The notes: a model not told the origin generated them from the sequence alone. A stretch of 64,000 bases of DNA from Persicobacter psychrovividus (GCF_036492425.1 NZ_AP025299.1:1-64000); one strand, 5' to 3'. Shown: positions 34,354-44,906, counted from the first letter of the stretch. Numbers and translations: made by a program.

Positions 34354-36630
34354 TCAGATGTTAAATCGTAAACCGATGAAATAAGTCCTTGGACGCAATG
34401 GACCGTACACATAGCCTGCATCACGGTCAGCCCCTTGGTCAAAGTCATTCTGGAACTGATTGAAAATATTCTGTACACCTGCCTCAAGGGTCATTTTTGA
34501 CTCATCCACAGGGAACTGATAAGCCAGCTTGATGTGCTGGGTGAAAAAATCCTGTACGTTTTCCAGACGATCCTGCTCAATATAGCCTGCGAAATGGCTC
34601 ACCAACATTTTCCCCGTATAATTTCCGGCAAGGTTGATGGTCCAGCGGTCAGTGGGCATATAGCTCAAAGTGTAGAAGCCATAGAAATTGGGTGTTCGCA
34701 AGAATGACTGCTCTCCAGCAACGCTTTCGTCTTCCGACCATGCCACGGCTTCGTCAAAAGTAGATTGCTGAAATGTGGCACCCGCCTGCATCAGTATTTT
34801 ATCACTATAAGCATATTTTGGGGCCACAGATACGCCAGTAATTGTTGCTCCTGCGCCATTTCTTCGCTCAAAAATTTGATTACCCTGATCGTCGCGGCCG
34901 TTGGCTTCAATAATAAATGCATTTTTGTGTCTGGTCAGGAAGCCGTCCACGGTAAGGCTGAACTGATTGTTTCCTACCGATTTGCTGTAGTCCCAGGATA
35001 CGGTGTAACTATCAGAGTATTCCGCATCCAGGTCCTCGGCATTATAGATCATCTGCATATCACCACCCACGGCAGTAATGTGAAGGTCTTCATCAAAAAC
35101 CTGTGGGCCACGGAATCCACGGGCATAACCCAAACGCATCTGAAAATTCTTCTGAATATCATATAGTAAACTGAATCTTGGGTTGAGGATAATAGGATCT
35201 ACTTCACTGTGATGGTCGAAGCGCAACCCAGCATTAAATTTCAGCCCTTCGATAATGCTCCAGTCAATTTGGTTGTACCAGCCCACCTGTTGGATAGTTT
35301 GATTGATATCACGATTGTAGCCTGGCATCTGATCTCTTAAATCTTCCTGAAGGAATTCTGTTCCACTGGTGAAAATCGCTGATCCACCTAAAAAATGATC
35401 CAAATTACCCACGTACTGCAGGCCGCTCACGAAGTTATTTCCCTTGGTGGTTCCGTAGGCATTTTCATCCATTCCAGCACCATAATAACTGTCGCGATCA
35501 GTGGACTGATTGGAGGCGTAGGCGGAAAATTTATGCTTTCTGTTCTTGGTAAATTGCTCGTAGGTGATGCCTACATTTTTAATATGGTGGGTAGTCATTT
35601 CCGTGATGTCCGTCTCGTGTGGTTGCAACTCAAATTTGTTACCGCCACGTCGGTTTTCATAAGTATAACCCGCATTTAAAATGACTTTGCTATAGGCCGA
35701 AGGGGTATAAAAAGCTTTCATGTTCAAAGCGGTGGCATTCATTTGCCCGATTTCTGAAAAGCCATCACCATCAGCATCCCAGTGGTCGCGCTCACGGTGA
35801 AATCCTTGCATGGAAATTCCCGATTTGTAGCTGTCGCTAACCACATTGGCGCCAAAGCTGTAAGACTGATCTCGTGCCCCCTGATCGTTCACCATTTGGT
35901 TTGAAGATACCTCTACGTCGTTCTGAATAGGGTTTTTAGTGATCACATTGATCGTTCCTGCAATGGCATTTCCACCATAAAGCGCTGAACCACCCCCACG
36001 TACCACTTCAACCCGTTCGATCATGTTGGTAGGAATTTGCTCGAGTCCATATACTGCATTCAGTGAGCTGAAAATAGGGCGACCGTCGATCACAATTTGC
36101 GTGTAGGCCGTTTCCAACCCATTCATTCTTACGCCTGTGAAGCCACAGTTTTGGCAATTATTCTCGACAAATAAGCCTGGCTGAAAAGCCAAACCGTCCA
36201 CCAATGATACCGCCTGCACCGCCTCTAAAGCTTTGTGGTCAGTAACCTGAACAATAACAGGCGCTTCTTTTCTGTTCATCGCGCTTCTGGTGGCCGTTAC
36301 CACGACCTGATCAAGGCCTAAAATATCTTCCTGAATTTTGTAGGTTTTTCGTGTGTGTCCGTCTGCCGCTTCGATGGGCTGCTGGCTTGTTTTATAGCCG
36401 ATGCCCTGAATTTGAATTTTCGGGCTGGCAGTATTGGAATAGTCAAGGTCAAATTCCCCTTTTTGGTTCGATGCTGTGGCATTGTTTGTTCCAACTTGCA
36501 GGATGGTGATGCCTACAAGTGGCTCATTTTTTTCGTTGGTGATTTTGCCATGCAAACATTTTTGTTGTGCGTGCAATTGACCAAAAGGTAATAATAAAAT
36601 CGTTAGTAGGAATAAATAATGTGATTTCAT
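34354..36630 (-). CDS. TonB-dependent outer-membrane receptor
   Basis: A 758-residue receptor with a signal peptide (to about residue 21), a carboxypeptidase-regulatory-like domain (about 23-105), the plug (about 110-235, VVVTATRSAMNRKEAPVIV and VEVVRGGGSALYGGNAIAG) and a 22-strand barrel ending in a typical aromatic strand (RPRTYFIGLRFNI). The plug carries a CQNCG motif followed by VRMNGLETAYTQIVIDGRP. This Cys pair recurs in a subfamily of Bacteroidota receptors whose cargo I cannot name; a metal complex is possible. No SusD gene accompanies it, so it is not a glycan-utilisation SusC protein. It stands alone. Confidence 0.9.
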   Translation of the reverse strand: MKSHYLFLLTILLLPFGQLHAQQKCLHGKITNEKNEPLVGITILQVGTNNATASNQKGEFDLDYSNTASPKIQIQGIGYKTSQQPIEAADGHTRKTYKIQEDILGLDQVVVTATRSAMNRKEAPVIVQVTDHKALEAVQAVSLVDGLAFQPGLFVENNCQNCGFTGVRMNGLETAYTQIVIDGRPIFSSLNAVYGLEQIPTNMIERVEVVRGGGSALYGGNAIAGTINVITKNPIQNDVEVSSNQMVNDQGARDQSYSFGANVVSDSYKSGISMQGFHRERDHWDADGDGFSEIGQMNATALNMKAFYTPSAYSKVILNAGYTYENRRGGNKFELQPHETDITEMTTHHIKNVGITYEQFTKNRKHKFSAYASNQSTDRDSYYGAGMDENAYGTTKGNNFVSGLQYVGNLDHFLGGSAIFTSGTEFLQEDLRDQMPGYNRDINQTIQQVGWYNQIDWSIIEGLKFNAGLRFDHHSEVDPIILNPRFSLLYDIQKNFQMRLGYARGFRGPQVFDEDLHITAVGGDMQMIYNAEDLDAEYSDSYTVSWDYSKSVGNNQFSLTVDGFLTRHKNAFIIEANGRDDQGNQIFERRNGAGATITGVSVAPKYAYSDKILMQAGATFQQSTFDEAVAWSEDESVAGEQSFLRTPNFYGFYTLSYMPTDRWTINLAGNYTGKMLVSHFAGYIEQDRLENVQDFFTQHIKLAYQFPVDESKMTLEAGVQNIFNQFQNDFDQGADRDAGYVYGPLRPRTYFIGLRFNI

Positions 36631-37065
36631 GATGCTGGATTAAATGATAGCACAAATGAAATAATTATTCTTATTGATTCTAAATAAAAATAATAAAATA
36701 TACACCAAAGTGATAAAAGTCATAAAGCAAAATAATAAATATCATGGAATCGGGGTGCTTGAAGTGTGAATACAGAATATTTACGATTCCATTCTACTGA
36801 TTGAACAATAATGATGCTTATTATTTAACAAATATTATATAGCTACTGAAGGCTTATCTTGTTATTTATTAGCATAAATATTTAATGCTTTGTAGTGGGG
36901 AAATCGAATAATACTTGCTGCGATCTACAGCAAGATGCCAAGATTTTTTAACAGTTGCTTTGGCAGACCTGTTTGGGCGATTTCTCAATTGACGCTTCTG
37001 AGAACATTCTCATTCGTCGAAAATGGAGGAATTGTCTTTTTTTGGTTCGACGAATACGCACAATT
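36631..37065. other. AT-rich intergenic region upstream of the TonB receptor
   Basis: About 430 bases, very AT-rich next to the receptor start. It must hold the receptor promoter and that of the plus-strand VF530 gene. TACCTTTG at 37071-37078, just inside the possible start of the latter, matches a -7 element. I see no clear Fur box or riboswitch. Confidence 0.4.
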
Positions 37066-37326
37066 ATGACTACCTTTGAAAAAAAAGCAATGGCGGAAAA
37101 TAATGAACAGGTGAATAATCCTCTGCATGGGGTGAAATTGGCGGATATGGTTGAAGGCCTGGTGGCTTGGTATGGTTGGGATGAATTGGGGGAGCGCATC
37201 AATATTCGGTGCTTTAATTTTAATCCTTCCGTAAAGTCAAGTTTGAGTTTTTTAAGGAAAACGCCATGGGCAAGGGAGCGGGTAGAAGGCCTATACCTTA
37301 AAATGTTGCGGGATCAGAAAAAGTAA
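37066..37326 (+). CDS. VF530 family small protein
   Basis: The conserved part [31 protein letters not shown] and [17 protein letters not shown] matches the VF530 family, small alpha-helical proteins proposed to bind DNA. The frame is open further upstream, but conservation starts near NNPLHG. The ATG at 37066 (MTTFEKK) or the one at 37090 (MAENNEQ) is the likely start; the latter would leave a short leader behind the -7-like TACCTTTG. At 87 or 79 residues the size fits the family. It stands alone between the receptor and the barrel genes. Confidence 0.85.
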   Translation: MTTFEKKAMAENNEQVNNPLHGVKLADMVEGLVAWYGWDELGERINIRCFNFNPSVKSSLSFLRKTPWARERVEGLYLKMLRDQKK

Positions 37327-37580
37327 ATGCTTGTACAAATCTCTGATAGGTGATCTATGATCAATTTGCTATAACGATCAGTGGTGTTGATGACGCATGT
37401 TAAAAATAATGTATCAGACGGTATGAACCTTGCGTGAAACACGGTTGCATCAAGACAAATAGATCACCCTTTCAAGTTTCTATTCCTTATAAATATTAAA
37501 TGAGGCAATCATCTGGGGGAGGCTATCGGTATCGATGGATTCTATTGATGTAGGTATTGACAGGAGTGATCGGATATTTT

Positions 37581-37610
37581 TTTGTTTTAGATGCAACGGA
37601 TGTAAATTTG
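37581..37610 (+). promoter_or_regulatory. Bacteroidota-type promoter of the first barrel gene
   Basis: TTTG at 37581-37584 and TAAATTTG at 37603-37610 are 18 bases apart, a good match to TTTG and TAnnTTTG. The start codon is 30 bases downstream, which supports the start at 37640 over an earlier in-frame one. Confidence 0.7.
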
Positions 37611-37639
37611 TATCAATCAACAACAAAAAACCTATATTT

Positions 37640-38221
37640 ATGAGATTATTAGCATTATTTTTTACTTTTTTTATATGTTCTTTACGGCTTCAAGCGCAGG
37701 AAATTCAAGTGGGACTTCGAACAGGTTTGAATGTTGCCAATGTTACTGATCTAAATGCGGAGGCGCGTTTTGGCATCAGTGCTGGAGTCGTTGGAAATTT
37801 ACCCTTAACCGATAAAATTTTCATTCAGCCGGAATTGAATTACGATCAGCAGGGAGCGGTGGAGAAAGGTTCTATTCTCGGTGAGGATTTTCAGGTCCGA
37901 TATAAACTCAATTATATCAACCTGCCAGTGATGTTTAAATATTATGTTGAGGGGGGATTTTTTCTTCAAGCGGGTCCACAATTGGGCTACCTGATAAAAA
38001 ATGATATGAATATCGAGGGAGAATCCTCAGGTATATCGTTTGATCTGGATGATACCAAAAAGTTTGATTTTTCCCTCGGTCTGGGTGCAGGATACCAGTA
38101 TGGAAATTATTTTGTGGATGCACGGTATAAATTTGGTCTGGTGAATGTTTATGAAATAGATAACAGTGAGGACAATTTTCAAAATAGGGTCTTTCAGTTG
38201 TCATTTGGTTATTTAATATAG
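37640..38221 (+). CDS. PorT-like outer-membrane beta-barrel protein 1
   Basis: The start is set at 37640, where MRLLALFFTFFICSLRLQAQ gives a clean signal peptide and the promoter lies 30 bases before. The 193-residue protein is an eight-strand-type barrel of the PorT/OmpW-like Bacteroidota family: VGLRTGLNVANVTDL, IQPELNYDQQGAV, YINLPVMFKYYVEGGFFLQ and AGPQLGYLIK, ending in an aromatic strand (VFQLSFGYLI). Members are common small outer-membrane proteins without a defined substrate. A paralogue follows 316 bases downstream. Confidence 0.85.
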   Translation: MRLLALFFTFFICSLRLQAQEIQVGLRTGLNVANVTDLNAEARFGISAGVVGNLPLTDKIFIQPELNYDQQGAVEKGSILGEDFQVRYKLNYINLPVMFKYYVEGGFFLQAGPQLGYLIKNDMNIEGESSGISFDLDDTKKFDFSLGLGAGYQYGNYFVDARYKFGLVNVYEIDNSEDNFQNRVFQLSFGYLI

Positions 38222-38537
38222 GGCCTATTTTGAATCAGAATGATTATTTGGCCTGCAGATGAGTGGGGGTAGGTGTGTAGAAACAAAGAGTGTGGCTTTA
38301 ATTTGTGCTCTTGAATAATTCATTAACGTGTGGTATCCAAAAGTAAGGATGGCTAAATCAGGTCTGCAATATTAAAACTGCTCAAACGCCATGTTTATTG
38401 AGCGAATGTCTGATTATGGCGGATTTACATCAACAAATACACGGGTATGGGTATTGTTAGGATTAGTTGGAATTTATTTTGTTTTCAGGCTATTGTACTT
38501 AACTTGGTATTTGATTTTTAACAAAAACCTATACTTC

Positions 38538-39116
38538 ATGAAAAATGCTGTCTTATTTTTTATCTTTTTTTTATTCACATTTCACCTTCAAGCACAAGGG
38601 TTACGAGCTGGATTAAATGTATCCAACATTTCTGATTTAAATACAAAATCCACATCAGGGTTAAGTATTGGTTATGTTTTGGGCTCTGATTTAGACGATA
38701 AAATTCATCTGCAGTACGAATTTAATTATGATCAACTGGGGGCCGTTAAACAAGGAAGTGGGGCCAACGATGACTATGTGATAACTTATAATTGTAACTA
38801 TCTTACTACAGCTTTAACGGCTAAATTCTTTGTTGTTGAGGGACTTTACTTTCAGGCAGGCCCTCAAATAAGTTATTTATTAAAGAAAGAGGCAGAGAAA
38901 GAAGGGGACTTTCCTGAGGAGGAATTTGATATGGATAATATAAGTAGTTTCCCAATATCGTTCATGGGGGGGATCGGATATCAATACAAGAATATAGCGC
39001 TTGATGCACGATATAGTTTGGGGATTTTGGATGTTACTCATGCTATGAGTGGTAATGAAACAGCTACCAAATATCAAAATAGGGTCTTTCAGTTGTCATT
39101 TGGTGTATATATGTAA
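38538..39116 (+). CDS. PorT-like outer-membrane beta-barrel protein 2
   Basis: The start is set at 38538 (MKNAVLFFIFFLFTFHLQAQ, a signal peptide), since the earlier frame lacks conservation. The 192-residue protein mirrors its upstream neighbour: LRAGLNVSNISDL, YEFNYDQLGAV, YFQAGPQISYLLK and the same last strand. The upstream bases and the 3' coding end are also shared (CCTATA before the start; a 30-base block before the stop). This marks a tandem duplication, now well diverged in the middle. A terminator follows. Confidence 0.82.
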   Translation: MKNAVLFFIFFLFTFHLQAQGLRAGLNVSNISDLNTKSTSGLSIGYVLGSDLDDKIHLQYEFNYDQLGAVKQGSGANDDYVITYNCNYLTTALTAKFFVVEGLYFQAGPQISYLLKKEAEKEGDFPEEEFDMDNISSFPISFMGGIGYQYKNIALDARYSLGILDVTHAMSGNETATKYQNRVFQLSFGVYM

Positions 39117-39141
39117 ATGCCTGACAATGGCTAAAGATGTT

Positions 39142-39172
39142 AACCTGTTCTTTATAAGGACAGGTTTTTTTT
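39142..39172 (+). terminator. Terminator after the barrel genes
   Basis: AACCTGTTC and GGACAGGTT pair around a TTTATAA loop, followed by a run of T. Confidence 0.88.
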
Positions 39173-39323
39173 ATCCTTGAACTCCTTTTAAACAGCCTAA
39201 ATCTTAGGAAGGTGGTCGGTCTTTGAGCTCAGGGAAATATAATATTCGACATATATTAATATTCAAAGTAAAATAATTAACTTTAGTATTATTTATTGTG
39301 ACTTTAATCATCAACCTGTACTC

Positions 39324-42300
39324 ATGCGATTTTTTTTATGGAGCCTGATGGCATTGCCTTTTCTGTTTTTTTCGTGTACACCAACACCGAAAGAGGCACA
39401 ACAACTTAAAGAGGTGGTTTATAACCCCAAAGTGGTAGCATTTACTTCTGGTATGGTTTCCCGAAAATCAGAAGTGATCATTCGTTTCTCGGAACCTGTA
39501 GCAGAAGCACAGGCAGGGGCGGAAGCCGCTTCAGACATTATGAAAATTTCCCCATCGATAAAAGGGGAGTGTTATTGGGTCGATCAGACGGCCTTGGCAT
39601 TTCGGCCATCCTCGGCCATGGCATCCAATCAGCAATATGAGGTCAGGGTGCGATTATCCAAGATTTTCCCGGAAGGTGGCGATGATTTTACCTATCAGTT
39701 TAGAACCATTCCGCAGAACTACCGACTTTCTGTGGGTGCTGTTGCAGAGGACCCGTCGAGCCCGAAACTTCAGGTGCTTGAGGGGACGTTGGTGCTTTCC
39801 GATTATGAAGAAAAAGACAAAGTAACTACGGCAGTAAAGGGTTGGCAGGAGGATGAACCGCTGAAAATTGAATGGCAGCAGGGCACGGTAAAGAATCAAT
39901 ATACTTTTAAAGTGAAAGGCATTGAACGGAAGGCTGCCACGGAAGAGGTGAAGATATTGGTGGATGGTCAGGCTTTGGACATTCAGAAGAAGGAGGAAAA
40001 AACGGTTAAGGTGTTTGGCCTGAAGGAGTTTGAGGTTACGGAGGTGAAGTCTGAATTTACAAACCATAATAGGATTGTTCTTTCGTTCAGTGATCCTTTG
40101 GCAACAGATCAAAACTTGAAAGGATTGATTACAGCCAATAAAACAGGTATCAAAACTAAAATTAGCGGCCATCAGATTATTGTCTATTTTAAGTATAAGC
40201 ACAAAGGCGAAATCCGACTTAAAGTACACGGTGGTATAAAAAATAAAGCAGGTGTTACCCTTAAGGGGCAGCGGGTTTATGATTTTTCTTTCGCCTCCAA
40301 TGATCCCAAAGTGGCGTTTGTCGGTAAAGGCAATATTATTCCGCAGTCTGATGGTTTGGTGATTCCCTTTAAGGCCGTGAGTCTGAAAGCTGTTCAGCTT
40401 CAGGTCATAAAAATTTATGCTTCCAATGTGGGGCTGTTTTTACAGGAAAATGGGCTGAGTGGTCACCAGAATGTCAAACGCGCTGGGCGACTGGTGCTAA
40501 AACGGACCATTCCCCTGAACACCAACCGTTCACTGGACCTGAATGAGTGGAATACCTTCTCCGTAGATTTGGCGCAATATATGGAAGTGGAGCCAGGGGC
40601 AATCTATCGGGTGGGTTTCAAATTTTCGCGTAAGCATACTATTTTGCCATGTGCTGATGTAGAGGAAACGACGAGTTTCGATCAGGACGATGAGATTACC
40701 GATCAGGAGATGGCTTATTATGACGGACCCTCCGCACCCCGAAGCTTGTGGGATAATTATTATGACTATTCGGATTATTACAAAAACCGGAAAAATCCAT
40801 GTCATGAGGCCTATTATGGTAGCAGTCAGTTCCCTTTCAAGAATATTCTTGCTTCCAATTTCGGGATCATCGCCAAGAGCGGCAGCGTGGGAGAGGTGGT
40901 TGTGGCCGTTACCGATCTGCGTTCTACGGCGCCACAAAGTGGTATTGAAGTTACTTTGTACAATTTCCAGCATCAGGAGATTACCAAAGGCATGACCAAC
41001 AAGGAGGGACTTGTACGGTTGAACAATCACAAAATGACCCCTTTTCTGGTGGTTGCCAGCAAGGGGGATCAAAAAGGATATTTGCGGATTCCTCATGAAA
41101 AAGCATTACCGACAAGCCAGTTTAATGTGTTTGGGGAGACTGCTCAGAAAGGACTGAAAGCATTTTTATATGGCGAAAGAGGGGTTTGGCGACCAGGAGA
41201 CACACTGTTTGTCAGTGCCATTATTGAAGATAAAGTCAAGGCATTGCCTGCTGAACACCCCTTGATTTTTTCGGTGGATAATGCAAAGGGGCAACAAGTT
41301 TTCAGAACTGTTCAGCCACAGCGAAGGGACCACTTTTACCTCTTTAAAGTGCCTACTGATGCCAATGCACCGACAGGAAACTGGAAGGCAACCCTTACGG
41401 TAGGTGGTGCGCATTTTGACAAATACCTTAAAGTAGAGACTGTTAAGCCCAACCGACTGAAAATTAAACTGGACTTTGGAACCGATCGACTGACTTCCGT
41501 GAAGCAAGACATCAATGGCACCATGAATGTTAAATGGTTACATGGGGCTACGGCTCAGCATCTGGAAACAAAAATGATGGCCAGCCTTAAAGCTATACCC
41601 ACCCGTTTCGATAATTTTAACGACTTTTCCTTCGACGATCCATCAAGGAAATTTGAATCGGAATCAGTAACCTTTTTTGAAGGAAAGCTCGATGCCAAAG
41701 GGCAGGCGGCCATTAAGGGCAGCTTGCATACCAACAGCGTTGCACCTGGGATGTTGAGTGCAAGTTTTACCACCCGTGTATTTGAGGAGGGTGGCGACTT
41801 CAGTATTGATCGACTGACTATACCTTATAGCCCTTATGCGAATTATGTAGGATTGCGCATTCCTGAGGGGGACAAACGGGGCATGTTGCTGACGGGAAAA
41901 GAACACCATATCGATGTGCTTCGGCTGGATGATAACGGGAAACCATTTTCTCAGGCGCAGTTGCATTATGAGATTCTGAAAGTGAACTGGCGATGGTGGT
42001 GGGAGCAAGGCGAGGATAATCTTGCCCGTTACCTGTCGTCGCATAGCCGTACGCCTGTAAAAGAAGGCTTGGTGAAGCTTACCAACGGAAAAGGACAAAT
42101 TGATTTTCAGATTGATTACCCCGAATGGGGACGGTATTTGGTAAGGGTAATGGACCCTGAAAGTGGACATGCCGCAGGGCAAACCATGTATGTGGACTGG
42201 CCGGGTTATGCCAATAAGCCTAAAGGTGCCGCTACGGGATCTGCGGAAATCATGACCCTTTCAGCCAAAGCAGACCAATACAATGTGGGCGAAAAAGCGG

Positions 42301-44858
42301 AAGTAACTTTTGCTTCGGCAGCGGGTGGCCGCGCCTTGGTCAGTATCGAAAATGGCAGCCGGGTATTGAAGGAATATTGGGTAGAAACCCAGAAGGATTT
42401 TACCCCATTTTCTTTTGAGCTCACCCCGGAAATGGCACCAAATATTTATGTCAATGTAACGATGGTGCAGCCGCATCAGCATACAGAAAACGACCTGCCC
42501 ATCAGAATGTATGGACTGACGCCCATCCTTGTTGAGGATCCAGCCACTCGGTTGTTGCCCGAAATCAGTATGCCCGAAACCTTGGTGCCTGAGCAGGAAT
42601 TCAAGGTGCGGGTATCGGAAAAAAATGGGCTTCCGATGACCTACAACCTTGCTGTTGTGGAAGATGGCTTGCTTGATCTCACTCGTTTTAAGACCCCTAA
42701 ACCGTGGGACTATTTTTATGCCAAGGAAGCTTTGGGTGTCCGTACCTGGGACATGTACAATTATGTGCTGGGAGCCTATGGCGGAAAAATGGAGCCGGTG
42801 CTTGCGATTGGAGGGGATGGTGACCTGAATAGAAAGCAGGCCAAAGCCGATCAAAACAGATTTGTGCCAGTGGTGAAGGTGCTTGGTCCTTTTACCCTTG
42901 AAGCGGGGAAAGAGCAGGTGCATCAGTTGCGTATGCCACAGTACATTGGTTCGGTGCGTACAATGGTTATTGCCCGGCATGAGGCCAAATATGGCACAGC
43001 AGAACATACCACGCCTGTTAAGCAACCATTAATGGTATTGGCCACCCTGCCACGGGTATTGGGCCCTGGGGAAAAACTGCGCCTTCCTGTAACTGTTTTT
43101 GGGATGGAAGATCAGCTCGGGACAGTGGATGTAAAACTGTCAGTAACGGGACCCCTGAAAACGACTTCCAAGCTGCAACAGGTTCATTTTAAAAAGATGG
43201 GAGAGCAAATGGTTTTCTTTGACCTGGAGGTAGCCAAGGCGTTGGGCATGTCAAAAGTGATGATCGAGGCAAAATCAGGCAATGGTCTTGTGGCCAAGCA
43301 CGAAATAGCTGTTGAAGTCCGAAACCCGAATCCGCCGATGGCCAGGGTTTTTGCACAAACCCTTCAGGGGGGAAACAGCCGTATTCCTTTTGAATTACAT
43401 GGCATGGCGGGCACCAACAAGGTATCGCTTGAAGTTTCTTCCTTGCCGGCGATCAACCTGACCAAGCGGATGAATTACCTGATCAGGTATCCGCACGGTT
43501 GCGTGGAGCAAACTACGAGTGGAGTATTTCCGCAGTTGGTGCTGGGGAATTTTGTGGAGCTGAGTGTTGATCAGGAAAAAGAAATTGAGAAAAATGTGAA
43601 GGCCGGCATTCAGCGGCTGATGTCGTTTTTGTTGCCCTCAGGAGGGTTGACCTACTGGCCAGGAAGTGGACTCAGGGCGAACGAGTGGGGAACAAATTAT
43701 GCCGGACATTTTTTACTTGAAGCGGAAAAGAAAGGCTACGAGGTACCTTCCTCCTTTAAGTCGAAATGGCTGGAGTACCAATCCGACAAGGCCAGCCGAT
43801 GGGAGCAGGGGAACGGAAATAATGATTTTGTACAGGCTTACCGATTGTTTACCCTCTCATTGGCGCAGGAGCCGAACAAGAGTGCGATGAACAGGATGCG
43901 TACCATGAGTGGATTATCTTCAGAAGCAAAAATGAGACTGGGGATGGCTTATGCACTTACGGGCACACCCGAGGTAGCCAAAACGCTGATGCATGAGGCA
44001 GCTCAAAATTCTGCAATGCAAAGCAATAATGATCAGGCCACCTACGGGTCGGCATTGCGGAATCAGGCCATGGCACTTGAGGCTCTTTTGGAAATTGGCG
44101 ATATGGATGCGGCAAAACCGTTGATCCTGGAAGTCGCGGAACAACTCGGCCGGGACCAATGGTACAGCACACAAACGACGGCCTATGCGCTGTTGGCGAT
44201 CAGTAAAGTGGCTAAAGAGGGGGCGCCGAAAAGCATGACTTTCGAGTACGCACTCAATAAGGAACCGTCGGTCAGTGTAAAATCTGAAAGGGCATTCTAT
44301 CAGGTGGAACTTGCCGCAGAAAAGCAAAATCAGGAGTTGCTGATTGCTGCCGATGATGATCAGTTGCTGTTTGCAAGGGTTATTGTTAGCGGTGTCCCGT
44401 TTGGGGAAGATCCTACGGAATTGCACAAGAACCTGCAACTGAGGGTCAATTATTATGATCTTGAAGATCACCCCATTGAGGTGGACAACATTGCGCAGGG
44501 CATGGATTTCAAGGCGGTGGTGCATGTCAAAAATACGGCACAAATGCGCCAGTTAAAGGACATGGCCCTTACACAGATTTTCCCTTCAGGCTGGGAAATC
44601 CATAACAGCCGACTGGATGCTTTTGCCGACAATGCCAAATATGACCGACCGGATTATCTGGATATCCGTGATGACCGGGTTTATCAGTATTTTGACCTCA
44701 AGGCTGGGGAAGAAAAATCGTTTGCACTGCTGCTGAATGCCAGTTATCAGGGGCAATATTATTTGCCTTCAGTGAGTTGCGAAGCGATGTACGACCGAGA
44801 AGTTACGGCCAGAAAGCCCGGCAGGTGGATCAAGGTAATGGCACAAAACGAACTGTAA
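39324..44858 (+). CDS. Alpha-2-macroglobulin family lipoprotein
   Basis: A 1844-residue lipoprotein (MRFFLWSLMALPFLFFSC, lipid Cys at residue 18) of the bacterial alpha-2-macroglobulin family, periplasmic protease traps. The N-terminal half consists of macroglobulin-like beta domains. The region around residue 620 (YGERGVWRPGDTLFVSAI) and the LPEISMPETLVP area are family landmarks. The thioester motif is intact: HGCVEQTTSG, Cys at residue 1393, followed by the helical toroid of the thioester domain (LLPSGGLTYWPG). The gene is followed after 48 bases by the PBP1C gene, the classic yfhM-pbpC pairing: cell-wall repair combined with protease defence. Confidence 0.93.
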   Translation: MRFFLWSLMALPFLFFSCTPTPKEAQQLKEVVYNPKVVAFTSGMVSRKSEVIIRFSEPVAEAQAGAEAASDIMKISPSIKGECYWVDQTALAFRPSSAMASNQQYEVRVRLSKIFPEGGDDFTYQFRTIPQNYRLSVGAVAEDPSSPKLQVLEGTLVLSDYEEKDKVTTAVKGWQEDEPLKIEWQQGTVKNQYTFKVKGIERKAATEEVKILVDGQALDIQKKEEKTVKVFGLKEFEVTEVKSEFTNHNRIVLSFSDPLATDQNLKGLITANKTGIKTKISGHQIIVYFKYKHKGEIRLKVHGGIKNKAGVTLKGQRVYDFSFASNDPKVAFVGKGNIIPQSDGLVIPFKAVSLKAVQLQVIKIYASNVGLFLQENGLSGHQNVKRAGRLVLKRTIPLNTNRSLDLNEWNTFSVDLAQYMEVEPGAIYRVGFKFSRKHTILPCADVEETTSFDQDDEITDQEMAYYDGPSAPRSLWDNYYDYSDYYKNRKNPCHEAYYGSSQFPFKNILASNFGIIAKSGSVGEVVVAVTDLRSTAPQSGIEVTLYNFQHQEITKGMTNKEGLVRLNNHKMTPFLVVASKGDQKGYLRIPHEKALPTSQFNVFGETAQKGLKAFLYGERGVWRPGDTLFVSAIIEDKVKALPAEHPLIFSVDNAKGQQVFRTVQPQRRDHFYLFKVPTDANAPTGNWKATLTVGGAHFDKYLKVETVKPNRLKIKLDFGTDRLTSVKQDINGTMNVKWLHGATAQHLETKMMASLKAIPTRFDNFNDFSFDDPSRKFESESVTFFEGKLDAKGQAAIKGSLHTNSVAPGMLSASFTTRVFEEGGDFSIDRLTIPYSPYANYVGLRIPEGDKRGMLLTGKEHHIDVLRLDDNGKPFSQAQLHYEILKVNWRWWWEQGEDNLARYLSSHSRTPVKEGLVKLTNGKGQIDFQIDYPEWGRYLVRVMDPESGHAAGQTMYVDWPGYANKPKGAATGSAEIMTLSAKADQYNVGEKAEVTFASAAGGRALVSIENGSRVLKEYWVETQKDFTPFSFELTPEMAPNIYVNVTMVQPHQHTENDLPIRMYGLTPILVEDPATRLLPEISMPETLVPEQEFKVRVSEKNGLPMTYNLAVVEDGLLDLTRFKTPKPWDYFYAKEALGVRTWDMYNYVLGAYGGKMEPVLAIGGDGDLNRKQAKADQNRFVPVVKVLGPFTLEAGKEQVHQLRMPQYIGSVRTMVIARHEAKYGTAEHTTPVKQPLMVLATLPRVLGPGEKLRLPVTVFGMEDQLGTVDVKLSVTGPLKTTSKLQQVHFKKMGEQMVFFDLEVAKALGMSKVMIEAKSGNGLVAKHEIAVEVRNPNPPMARVFAQTLQGGNSRIPFELHGMAGTNKVSLEVSSLPAINLTKRMNYLIRYPHGCVEQTTSGVFPQLVLGNFVELSVDQEKEIEKNVKAGIQRLMSFLLPSGGLTYWPGSGLRANEWGTNYAGHFLLEAEKKGYEVPSSFKSKWLEYQSDKASRWEQGNGNNDFVQAYRLFTLSLAQEPNKSAMNRMRTMSGLSSEAKMRLGMAYALTGTPEVAKTLMHEAAQNSAMQSNNDQATYGSALRNQAMALEALLEIGDMDAAKPLILEVAEQLGRDQWYSTQTTAYALLAISKVAKEGAPKSMTFEYALNKEPSVSVKSERAFYQVELAAEKQNQELLIAADDDQLLFARVIVSGVPFGEDPTELHKNLQLRVNYYDLEDHPIEVDNIAQGMDFKAVVHVKNTAQMRQLKDMALTQIFPSGWEIHNSRLDAFADNAKYDRPDYLDIRDDRVYQYFDLKAGEEKSFALLLNASYQGQYYLPSVSCEAMYDREVTARKPGRWIKVMAQNEL

Positions 44859-44906
44859 ATGATGGCCATCAGGCGGTACTGCAAGTTTTAAAAAGGGAGC
44901 AGGAGG

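Noticed and set aside
36650-36710. Fur box upstream of the TonB receptor
   Set aside because: The sequence is AT-rich with ATTATT-type words but does not reach a convincing 19-base palindrome.
42261-43025. 254-codon minus-strand frame opposite the alpha-2-macroglobulin gene
   Set aside because: It is fully antisense to conserved coding sequence, with His/Arg-rich, low-complexity translation.
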